64,000 bases of DNA from Reichenbachiella ulvae (GTDB lineage: Bacteria; Bacteroidota; Bacteroidia; Cytophagales; Cyclobacteriaceae): positions 310,001 to 374,000 of the forward strand of contig NZ_JAOYOD010000001.1 of the NCBI RefSeq assembly GCF_025833875.1, written 5' to 3'. The notes under the pieces are model-generated. The model saw only the letters and a program-made list of their open reading frames with translations. It searched no databases and was not told where the DNA came from. This document shows, piece after piece, positions 36,126-44,253 of this stretch; the first letter of the stretch is position 1, and each line of letters opens with the position of its first letter. A program made the translations under genes and the position numbers.

Positions 36126-36152
36126 GCTCCCGATGCAAGTCGCATTGGGAGC
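36126..36152 (+). terminator. Hairpin between the DUF3823-like gene and the GH92 gene
   Basis: An 11-bp stem (GCTCCCGATGC with GCATTGGGAGC, one G-T pair) and a 5-base loop. The T-run is weak. It may attenuate transcription within the PUL rather than end it. Confidence 0.5.
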
Positions 36153-36284
36153 AATTTATGTATATGTCTGAGGGAATATCGGCATGCAAAGTGGTTGATA
36201 CTCTTAATCACTCAAACCGTTCTGTGTTATAGCATTAGACAACCTCTTCCTAACCAAAAAATAAGAACAATAAGAAAAGGCATT

Positions 36285-38543
36285 ATGAAAAAGATCTGCA
36301 GTTTCAGTGCGATACTATATTCCATATGGATGATGTATTCCTGTCAGGGGACTAAGGCACAAGACCAAATAGATACTGTCGAAAATCAAACAAATTTTGT
36401 AAAATGGGTCAATCCATTTATTGGTACTGGAGGGCATGGACATACATTTCCAGGAGCTACTGTGCCTAACGGAATGGTTCAGCTGAGTCCTGATACTCGG
36501 CTCAATGGTTGGGATGCTTGTAGCGGCTACCATATTTCAGACGAATCTATTTTGGGTTTTTCACATACACATTTGAGTGGTACTGGTATTGGGGATTATG
36601 GGGATATACTTTTCATGCCTTTTTCGAACAGTATCGAAGTGGTACCTAATGATGATCAGAACTATAGTAGTAACTATGCTGCTAAGAAACGTTTAGGATC
36701 GGAGGTGTCCTCGCCAGGCTATTATCATGTGACTCTAGACGAAGATGATATAGATGTGGAATTGACCGCATCTACTAGGGCGGGATTTCATAGGTATAGA
36801 TATGATCAAAAAAATGCAGGTATGATTATTGACCTGAACCACACTTTGCAGAATCACAAACAGGTGATGAACAAAATTGAAGTGGTAAGTAAAAACGAAA
36901 TTCGTGGGGTGAAAAAGACTCAAGGGTGGGCAAGACAGCACTCAGTTTATTTTCACGCTGTATTTTCTGCACCCTTCGAATATGAGGAGTTGGCAAATGG
37001 GGATATAGCTAAGCTCACTTTTGAAAAGAACATTAAAGAAGTATTGGTAAAAGTAGGCATCTCCCATGTAGATATGGAAGGCGCCAAAAAAAATCTAGAT
37101 CAAGAAATAATTGACTGGAGTTTTGACAAAACCAAAAATAAGGCCATCGCAGAATGGGAAAAGTATTTATCTGTGATTGAGATAGAAGGAGGGAATCAGG
37201 ACCAAAGGACTATTTTTTATACTGCGCTGTATCACACGGGTATCAGCCCTAATATTTTCAATGATGTGGATGGTCGATATATAGGAATGGATAGAGAGAT
37301 TCACCAGTCTAGTCAGCCCGTTTATACGGTGTATTCAATTTGGGATACCTATCGAGCATTACATCCACTCAATACGATCATTAGACCAAAGGTCAATCAA
37401 GAGATGATCCAATCCCTTATAATGAAGTATAAAGAAGGTGGTATACTACCAAAGTGGGAATTGGCTGCAAACTATACTGGTACAATGACCGGTTATCACG
37501 CAGTATCACTCATCGCTGATGCCTATACCAAAGGTCAAAGAGATTTTGACATAGAGACTGCATATGAGGCCATGGTTCACGCGAGTCAGTATGACTCAGT
37601 GAATGTGGCGTTTGTTGATCGAAATATTCAAAACAAGTTGATGCCAAAGGCTAAAAAGTATAACAATAAGAAGGGGTATATTCCTTCAGATTTAGAAAAT
37701 GAGTCTGTATCCAAGGCTTTGGAATTTGCTTACAATGATTGGTGTATAGCTCAGATGGCCAAAGGTCTGAATAAGCATTCCGATTACAAATATTTTATGG
37801 CCAGGTCTAAGCGATATGCTCAATATTTTGATCCCGAAACTGGTTTCATGAGAGGGAAATTGTCCAATGGTGAATGGAGGGAGCCTTTTGACCCTAAATA
37901 CTCTAATCATAGAAATGACGATTATGTAGAAGGCAATGCATGGCAGTGGTCATGGTTTGTGCCGCATGATGTAAAGGGACTGGTTTCTTTGCATGGTGGT
38001 AGTGACCAATTTGTAGAAAAACTCGATCAGCTGTTTAGCGAAAGCTCTGAGTTGCATGGTGACCATGTATCCAGTGATATATCAGGATTGATTGGCCAAT
38101 ATGCACATGGTAATGAACCTAGTCATCATATAGTATATATGTATAACTATCTCAACGAGCCTAACAAAACTCAAGAGTTGACTTATAAGATTTTGAGTAC
38201 TCTGTATTCAAATGACCCTGATGGATTGGCTGGTAATGAAGATTGTGGCCAGATGTCGGCATGGTATGTTATGAGTGCCATGGGTATTTATCAAATTGCC
38301 CCTGGTAATCCCTATTATACCTTTGGTTCGCCGATATTTGATCAGGTCACTATTCATTTAGAAAATGGTAATCAATTTGTTATTAAGTCAAATAATAACA
38401 CAGCAGAGAATATCTATTTGTCATCTTATCAATACAATGGAGAAAAATTAGAGACTCCATTTATCACTCATGAGCAGATAGAAGCAGGAGGAACATTGAC
38501 CTTTGAGAAAACGAATCGAAAAGCGGAAGAAGGAGGAATATAA
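36285..38543 (+). CDS. GH92 exo-alpha-mannosidase lipoprotein
   Basis: 752 aa from the ATG at 36285, which gives a signal peptide with lipobox-like MMYSC; the upstream in-frame ATG at 36195 would add 30 non-signal residues. The GH92 N-terminal domain starts VNPFIGTGGHGHTFPGA and has NGMVQLSPDT. The catalytic (alpha/alpha)6 domain shows WDTYRALHPL, YVEGNAWQWSWFVPHDV (with the likely general acid Glu) and GNEDCGQMSAWYVMSAMG. GH92 enzymes are Ca2+-dependent inverting exo-alpha-mannosidases; some act on mannose-1-phosphodiesters. It is followed without gap by the GH99-like gene. Confidence 0.95.
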   Translation: MKKICSFSAILYSIWMMYSCQGTKAQDQIDTVENQTNFVKWVNPFIGTGGHGHTFPGATVPNGMVQLSPDTRLNGWDACSGYHISDESILGFSHTHLSGTGIGDYGDILFMPFSNSIEVVPNDDQNYSSNYAAKKRLGSEVSSPGYYHVTLDEDDIDVELTASTRAGFHRYRYDQKNAGMIIDLNHTLQNHKQVMNKIEVVSKNEIRGVKKTQGWARQHSVYFHAVFSAPFEYEELANGDIAKLTFEKNIKEVLVKVGISHVDMEGAKKNLDQEIIDWSFDKTKNKAIAEWEKYLSVIEIEGGNQDQRTIFYTALYHTGISPNIFNDVDGRYIGMDREIHQSSQPVYTVYSIWDTYRALHPLNTIIRPKVNQEMIQSLIMKYKEGGILPKWELAANYTGTMTGYHAVSLIADAYTKGQRDFDIETAYEAMVHASQYDSVNVAFVDRNIQNKLMPKAKKYNNKKGYIPSDLENESVSKALEFAYNDWCIAQMAKGLNKHSDYKYFMARSKRYAQYFDPETGFMRGKLSNGEWREPFDPKYSNHRNDDYVEGNAWQWSWFVPHDVKGLVSLHGGSDQFVEKLDQLFSESSELHGDHVSSDISGLIGQYAHGNEPSHHIVYMYNYLNEPNKTQELTYKILSTLYSNDPDGLAGNEDCGQMSAWYVMSAMGIYQIAPGNPYYTFGSPIFDQVTIHLENGNQFVIKSNNNTAENIYLSSYQYNGEKLETPFITHEQIEAGGTLTFEKTNRKAEEGGI

Positions 38544-41500
38544 ATGAGAGCTAAAAAAATCAGAATACTTGGGCTAGTATTAATCTTAGCCACGACAGTT
38601 CATGCGCAGCGAGTAATTCAACGCTGTGATATAACTTCTGGATGGAAAAGTAATAATTCACTTTCCGTAGACGTGACAGATTACAAAGAGGGCAGGGCCT
38701 CATTGAAAAGCACTGGGGCCAGTACAGTTTGGTTTTCAAAACTTTTTTCTCAAACCCATTCTGGGATTGATGAGAACGGATATTTGTCACTCTGGTTATA
38801 TATTGCGGATCTTAATTTGTTAGATGGAGATGGGCAGATTGAAATCTCTAGCTCGGGGAACCCTGATCAAGATGAGTATGCTTGGAATATTTCCGAACTA
38901 GGTTTGGTACAGGGGTGGAACGAATTGAACCTTTCAATAATGTCAGCTACTAAAACGGGTAATCCTGATTTAGGTGCTGTTAGATTTTTTAGAATTTATC
39001 ACCCATTGTCAGGATCTGCAGAAATCAAACTGGATTATATCCGATTCAGAGATTCACTGACAGATCATAATCCTGATGTATTAGAGATCGCTCCTGTAGA
39101 TCCATCCACATTAGATGGGAAGGTAATGTTTGGTTACCAGGGCTGGTTTACTGCTAAAGGAGATGGCTGGAAGTTGGATAGGTTTCACCATTGGGGTGAT
39201 CTTTCAACTGGTTCCGGTGATCCTAAGGATTTGTCTGTTGAGATGTGGTTTGATGACGATGAATTGGATCCAGATGAATTGTACAAGACAGGGTATTACT
39301 ACCCAGATGGTAGAGAGGCACGAGCATTTTCTTCATACAATAAAAAAACGGTAGTTCGACATATGAAATGGCTTAGAGATTATGATTTGGATGGCGTTTT
39401 TCTTCAGCGCTTTATGTCTGAGGCCAGAGATGAGGCTTTTAAGGAACTCAGGGATTCGGTGGCTTCTCATGTCAAAGATGGATGTGAGCGATATGGTAGG
39501 ACCTTTGCTATGATGTGGGATGGGGTTAATTATGCAGGAGCTTCAGAAGATATCAAAGCTGATTGGAAGCACTTGGTTGATGATCTGAAATTGACCGAAA
39601 GTCCGAATTATTTACATCATCGTGGCTTGCCTTTGATTTCATTGTGGGGTTATTCGGTGAGAGCGGAAGCGGACATAGAAGAGCTGAAAGATTTAATTGA
39701 CTTTTTTCATAACAATCCAGAAGAGAAATATCGTGCATCCATTAAGTTGGGATGTAACGACAATTGGCGAACAAAAGATAATGGTGCCTGGGCTGAAGTG
39801 TTCAAACAAGTAGAGGTAATCAGTCCTTGGACGGTAGGTCGTTACGGTTCGTCCAAATCTTCATACGAAAATTATGCAGATAACAATACAATCCCTGATC
39901 AAGTCTGGTGTGATGAAAACAATGTGGATTTTATGCCAGTCAATTGGCCAGGTTTTTCGTGGTACAACCTTCATGATGGCCCTAAAAATCAACATCCGAG
40001 AAGAGGTGGGGATTTCTTTTGGGAGCAGGCAAGTGGAAATTTAACAAGGGGTGCTAAGAGCTTGTACATTGCTATGTTTGATGAAATTGATGAGGCAACC
40101 GCGTTTTTTAAAATGCCAGAGACTGCAAATGATTCTCCTGATAAAGGTTACTGGATTTCTCTCAATATAGATGGGTTGTCTCTGCCTAGTGATTGGTACT
40201 TGAGATGTGTCAAATTGGCTACTCAGGTAACTAGAGGGTGGAAGGATAACCCGGTCACTTTAGGAGTGCCTGATGATGGAATCGACGTGTATGGAGTAGA
40301 GGCGCAACATGCTACTTGTGAGCAATCCAATGGTGCTTTGATTTTGTCCTATCCGAACACGACTGGTTCAGGTCTGATGCAATATAGTATCGATGGAGGT
40401 CAGAATTATAATTATACTACACCTTCCGATTCAGAACAGATGTCAATTCCCAACTTGTCACCTGGACTTTACGATATTTGGATCAGGGAGCAAGATGGTT
40501 CGAATCCTACTGACCTAGGGGATAAACTCATAGTGAATACAACTCCCCAGGTTAATGTTGAAATCTTTAATGCAAGCTGCAACGACGATGGTATCATTGA
40601 TTTTCGATTATCCACCAATCCTTACATTGGAGCTGTAGATATCAGTTTGGATGGAGGTGTCACATATGATATCTTGATGGAAGAGGGAACTTATTCACTA
40701 TCTGTATCGGGACTTTCAGACGGCGTGTATGATATATGGGCAAGATGGTCTGGGACTAGTTGCAGCAGCGCTGTTGGCAATTTCGAAATAGTTAGAGACA
40801 TTCCCGAACCAATAGTTTCAACCTTTGTTTATGGTGCGGAAGCTCCATCTGTGATTTGTCAGGGTAGCGAATTGACTGCTACTGTTTCGGTTGACAAAGA
40901 GGTCAGTAGCTGGACATGGACTGGCCCGAAAGGTTTTGAGGCTTCAACTTCAGATGTACTCATCGCTGATAGCTTGACTTCTGAGCACGCAGGAACTTAT
41001 TCCGTTTCGTATTTAGACACCAATGGCTGTAGTAATAGCAGTGAAATTATTGTAGAGGTGAGCAGTTCTGCCGTGCCGGATTCGGATTTTTTGGTGGAGG
41101 CCTCAGGTAAGTTATTGGATCCTGAAACAGTGATTTTTTGCAAGGGAGATAGGTTGATATTAGAAGGCACACCCAATGAAGAGGGCTTAAACTTTGTATG
41201 GGAAGGACCAAATGGTTTTAATAAGGAGGGACGTAGAGCCACACTTACAGCCAGTGCCAATGACAATCATGCGGGGGTTTACACTTTGACTGTATCATCC
41301 GGTGATGATTGTTTTGTGATATTAAACCAAGAGATCCTGGTAGGGTCAGAAGGAGAGTGCGGAGAACAGGTGTTAGCTGCTGATGATCAATTATGGACGG
41401 GGTTTCTGCTATACCCAAACCCTGCAACAAGAAAAGTACATTTGGAACACGGGGGAATGGAAAGTGGTCGGTTAACTGTCACAGATCTGACAGGGAAAAA

Positions 41501-41630
41501 GCATCTTGATTTTGAATTGAGTCAAGGTAATTCTTTGATTGATGTCTCTGAACTCCTACCTGGTCTCTATTTATTTATTGTGGAAGATGTTCACGGGCAG
41601 ACGCAGGTCCAACAATTACTAAAAAATTAA
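38544..41630 (+). CDS. GH71/GH99-like secreted multidomain glycosidase
   Basis: 1,028 aa. The signal peptide ends near VHAQ. Residues about 22-170 form a beta-sandwich-like module that recurs three times in the protein at 57512 (NELNLSI...RFFRIYHP...IKLDYIRF). The catalytic region (about 190-575) has VMFGYQGWF, DGVFLQRFM, VNWPGFSWYNLH and IAMFDEIDEATAFF, the last with closely spaced acidic residues. Residues about 590-755 resemble SprB-type repeats. Two Ig-like domains follow (about 765-945), and the C terminus has a T9SS domain (LLYPNPATRKVHL). GH99 members are endo-alpha-mannosidases or mannanases; assignment to GH99 proper is inferred. It starts directly at the GH92 stop codon. Confidence 0.85.
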   Translation: MRAKKIRILGLVLILATTVHAQRVIQRCDITSGWKSNNSLSVDVTDYKEGRASLKSTGASTVWFSKLFSQTHSGIDENGYLSLWLYIADLNLLDGDGQIEISSSGNPDQDEYAWNISELGLVQGWNELNLSIMSATKTGNPDLGAVRFFRIYHPLSGSAEIKLDYIRFRDSLTDHNPDVLEIAPVDPSTLDGKVMFGYQGWFTAKGDGWKLDRFHHWGDLSTGSGDPKDLSVEMWFDDDELDPDELYKTGYYYPDGREARAFSSYNKKTVVRHMKWLRDYDLDGVFLQRFMSEARDEAFKELRDSVASHVKDGCERYGRTFAMMWDGVNYAGASEDIKADWKHLVDDLKLTESPNYLHHRGLPLISLWGYSVRAEADIEELKDLIDFFHNNPEEKYRASIKLGCNDNWRTKDNGAWAEVFKQVEVISPWTVGRYGSSKSSYENYADNNTIPDQVWCDENNVDFMPVNWPGFSWYNLHDGPKNQHPRRGGDFFWEQASGNLTRGAKSLYIAMFDEIDEATAFFKMPETANDSPDKGYWISLNIDGLSLPSDWYLRCVKLATQVTRGWKDNPVTLGVPDDGIDVYGVEAQHATCEQSNGALILSYPNTTGSGLMQYSIDGGQNYNYTTPSDSEQMSIPNLSPGLYDIWIREQDGSNPTDLGDKLIVNTTPQVNVEIFNASCNDDGIIDFRLSTNPYIGAVDISLDGGVTYDILMEEGTYSLSVSGLSDGVYDIWARWSGTSCSSAVGNFEIVRDIPEPIVSTFVYGAEAPSVICQGSELTATVSVDKEVSSWTWTGPKGFEASTSDVLIADSLTSEHAGTYSVSYLDTNGCSNSSEIIVEVSSSAVPDSDFLVEASGKLLDPETVIFCKGDRLILEGTPNEEGLNFVWEGPNGFNKEGRRATLTASANDNHAGVYTLTVSSGDDCFVILNQEILVGSEGECGEQVLAADDQLWTGFLLYPNPATRKVHLEHGGMESGRLTVTDLTGKKHLDFELSQGNSLIDVSELLPGLYLFIVEDVHGQTQVQQLLKN

Positions 41631-41681
41631 TTAGTCAGGTTTTAGTTTTTAAGTTAATTCTTCAATCCTAAGCAACAATGG

Positions 41682-41709
41682 AAGTCCTCAATTCTGAGGA
41701 CTTTTTTGT
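41682..41709 (+). terminator. Terminator of the susC-GH99-like operon
   Basis: A perfect 9-bp stem (41682-41690 with 41695-41703), a 4-base loop and a T-run. Confidence 0.88.
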
Positions 41710-41914
41710 TTATTATCATTTAGATGTATCCCCAATAATGTACAGAGTTGAAGATGCCTCACCCTCCATTTAGACTTTTTTTAGATTTTCAATTAACTGA
41801 CCTCTTTAAATTTTTTAAACATGATTAGTGGCTTTCCAATAGTTGAAAAAATAATTGAGAAATGTTTGATGTAATAATCTCGCTTTAAATCAAGTATGAG
41901 CCTAAAAAGTGCCT

Positions 41915-41992
41915 TTAACCCTAGTTTAATGCTGATTTAACTGCCTGTTAAGTGGCTTTTAACTTACTATTAATTACCCCTAGATAGGTTGC
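41915..41992 (+). promoter_or_regulatory. Operator array C: six 11-bp TTAA repeats and -7 box
   Basis: Six consecutive half-sites begin at 41915, 41926, 41937, 41948, 41959 and 41970. They read TTAAC, TTAAT, TTAAC, TTAAG, TTAAC and TTAAT, each followed by six variable bases. A -7 box TAGGTTGC starts at 41985, 15 bp after the last half-site start. The ATG of the downstream gene is at 42023. This is the longest and clearest array in the window. Confidence 0.8.
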
Positions 41993-42022
41993 TAAAAAGT
42001 TTATTTACTAATAGTCAGAATT

Positions 42023-43318
42023 ATGAAAAACAAAATTTTACTTTTTATTGTGACAGTGGGATTTGGCCTTTCGGCACAAGCACAAACTACTGTTTGGAAT
42101 CCAGCAGCCAATGAGGCTTCAACTGGGAATTGGAACGAAGAGGCAAATTGGACGGCTGGTATCCCAGGAGCCAGTGGAGGAAAGGCAGTCTTTAATGTTC
42201 CAGATGCGGCTCCTGCATTGGTTACTGATGCTCAATCAGTGTTTCAGATTGTTGCAGGGGATAATGGTGACGGTGGTGAAATCATCGTACAAGACGGAGG
42301 TAGTATCACCATGGGAGATGTTTGGAGTGGTGTAGGCTATAATACCAATGCAATTCTAACGGTAGAAAAAGGTGGTGAAGTAACGTTTGGTCAGCACGCA
42401 TGGATAGGCTTTTTGCCAGAGTCAGAAGGAACGGTTAATATTAATGGAGGAACAATACATGTTGTTCAAATGACCGGTCTTGGCTGGGAAGGTGGTGTTG
42501 GTATTGTTAATATCACCTCTGGGCTTTTTGACTTGGCTAACATCAATGCCACTGACATGAAATCGATAGGCGAAGGTTCTTATATAGATATATCAGGAGA
42601 TGGTATGATGACCATCAATGGTAACAGACTTGCACATACGGGTGAGGATGGGGTAGACTATGATGATCAATTGGCAGAGTTTATCACAAACGAAAGAATA
42701 ATTGCACATGGTGGTAGTGTAGCTCCTAACTATTGGTTTGATGAAGAGTCGGCAGAAACCAAGGTGATTGCTCCAACGATCATTAGTTCTACTATGCCAG
42801 AGGATGCTTCGATTGAGGTGCCTAGCGATTCTGATATTGTGATCTCTTTTACAAGAGCAATGGATGCTACTAGTGTTTCCGAAAATTTGACAATCACTCC
42901 AGAAATTCCTAATCAGCAGTTGTCCTGGTCAGAGGACGGATCTATCTTGACAGTGTCAGGGGATTTAGCAGAGGGCATCACTTATGCGGTTTCCTTGGCT
43001 AAAACAGCTGTGGATATGTATGGATTCGAAGTAGCTTTTGAGGAGTCTTTTACTTTTATCGTAGAAGGAGATATTGTAATGGAATCAGCTACTTCTCCGG
43101 AGATTACATTGACAATGTATCCTAATCCAGCTTCAGATTTCATTTCATTCGATGGCAAGCCAGTATCTAAAGTGGAGATTTACAGTGCAAGTGGACAATT
43201 GATGATTAAATCTAGAAATGTGACTAATATCAATATCCAATCACTCAATAGAGGACATTATCTGGTAAAGGCTGTAGTGGATGAAACTGCTGTAACCAGA
43301 AGGCTGATTGTAAAATAA
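42023..43318 (+). CDS. Secreted beta-solenoid/Ig-like protein with T9SS signal
   Basis: 431 aa. A signal peptide ends at SAQAQ. Residues about 22-240 form a glycine-rich beta-helix like that of autotransporter-type repeats (GNWNEEANWTAGIPG, VGYNTNAILTVEKGGEV, EGTVNINGGTIHV). An Ig-like domain of the Big_5 type follows (about 255-350, PTIISSTMPEDASIEVPSDS). A T9SS sorting domain ends it (LTMYPNPASDFI to RLIVK). No catalytic residues are recognised, and it may bind or display glycans. It is strongly placed under the six-copy operator array, and a small lipoprotein gene follows. Confidence 0.82.
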   Translation: MKNKILLFIVTVGFGLSAQAQTTVWNPAANEASTGNWNEEANWTAGIPGASGGKAVFNVPDAAPALVTDAQSVFQIVAGDNGDGGEIIVQDGGSITMGDVWSGVGYNTNAILTVEKGGEVTFGQHAWIGFLPESEGTVNINGGTIHVVQMTGLGWEGGVGIVNITSGLFDLANINATDMKSIGEGSYIDISGDGMMTINGNRLAHTGEDGVDYDDQLAEFITNERIIAHGGSVAPNYWFDEESAETKVIAPTIISSTMPEDASIEVPSDSDIVISFTRAMDATSVSENLTITPEIPNQQLSWSEDGSILTVSGDLAEGITYAVSLAKTAVDMYGFEVAFEESFTFIVEGDIVMESATSPEITLTMYPNPASDFISFDGKPVSKVEIYSASGQLMIKSRNVTNINIQSLNRGHYLVKAVVDETAVTRRLIVK

Positions 43319-43352
43319 ACTCAGCCCTTTTAATAAGATTGATTAACGATAA

Positions 43353-43820
43353 ATGACAAGAATAATGAACAAATATTTTAATATTTCAATTCTACTCCTA
43401 GCCATACTAATTGTATCGTCTTGTAGCTCATCAGACTCAGATGGAGGATCTAAGGCTCTAGTAGAGACAGCAGCCATGTTAACCAAAGGAGAGGCCTCTG
43501 CAGCAAGTGTGAATGTTCCAGGCGGTAGTAATGTAACTGATTGGACAGGCTTCAAAATTACCTTTACAGGAGATGAAAACGGAGGTACTTATACTACCAA
43601 TGCAGACACTGAAAAGTTGCAACATGGAGTTTGGAATACATCAGGTACTTGGGAGTTCGGTGATAACGAGGGATTGGTTTTGATAAGAGACGGAAATGTT
43701 GACATGCCGATTTCGCTTGAGGTTTCAGAGTCTAATTTTAGCTTAGTTTTTGAAATGGCCTCACCATTGGCTAGAACTAATGTAGTTGGAGGTGAGTGGG
43801 CATTTAATTTTATCTTTTGA
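43353..43820 (+). CDS. Small beta-sandwich lipoprotein of unknown function
   Basis: 155 aa from the start at 43353; ATG at 43365 is an alternative that gives a tighter signal peptide. Lipobox IVSSC. The mature part holds WTGFKITFTGDENGGTYTT, then WNTSGTWEFGDN and a C terminus GGEWAFNF. This pattern resembles lipocalin-like or DUF5004-type beta-barrel lipoproteins that occur next to SusD genes. It lies 34 bp after the array-C gene and is probably cotranscribed. No function is assigned. Confidence 0.75.
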   Translation: MTRIMNKYFNISILLLAILIVSSCSSSDSDGGSKALVETAAMLTKGEASAASVNVPGGSNVTDWTGFKITFTGDENGGTYTTNADTEKLQHGVWNTSGTWEFGDNEGLVLIRDGNVDMPISLEVSESNFSLVFEMASPLARTNVVGGEWAFNFIF

Positions 43821-43876
43821 TATAGAAACTTAATGGGTACCATGCTGCGTACCAATGAGGTGTATTGTTAAATGAA

Positions 43877-43906
43877 AAGCATCAGACATCAGTCTGGTGC
43901 TTTTTT
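43877..43906 (+). terminator. Terminator after the small lipoprotein gene
   Basis: An 11-bp stem (43877-43887 with 43892-43902, one G-T pair), a 4-base loop and a T-run. Confidence 0.85.
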
Positions 43907-44253
43907 GTTTCATTCTATTTCTAAGTATATACCATTATTGCATCTTCAAATTTAGATTAACTTAAGATGTTATTTTTTAATGAAAATAGATTAACATTTC
44001 AGTGGCCAAGGAGGGAGGGCTTTTATCTACTCCTTCTGGTAAAAAAAAAAATCAAGTTTGACACAATTCAATTAACATCTAAGATAGTCCTCATTTACTG
44101 TTAACCAGTAAAATCTCGTTACATGGTTTAGATTATAGTTGTGTTCAACTGTATTAAGATTCTCTGTTCCAATAGACGAATGTTTCAAATAATAATCCCT
44201 GGAACAGGGATATTGTAGTAGTGATTTACAATTCACATTGTGATTGCTAATAA
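43907..44253. other. Convergent intergenic region
   Basis: About 350 bp, AT-rich, with a poly-A tract near 44041-44052 and scattered single TTAAC/TTAAT sites that are not in 11-bp phase. A weak inverted repeat (ATCCCT-GGAAC-AGGGAT, 44196-44212) may end the minus-strand regulator transcript. No gene is seen. Confidence 0.4.

Noticed and set aside
36195..36284. Upstream ATG start for the first GH92 gene
   Set aside because: The 30 extra residues do not form a signal peptide, whereas the ATG at 36285 gives an immediate lipoprotein signal.
43950..44110. Further TTAAC/TTAAT sites as a seventh operator array
   Set aside because: The sites are scattered with spacings of 5, 13, 14 and more bases, not in 11-bp phase, and no gene follows on the plus strand.
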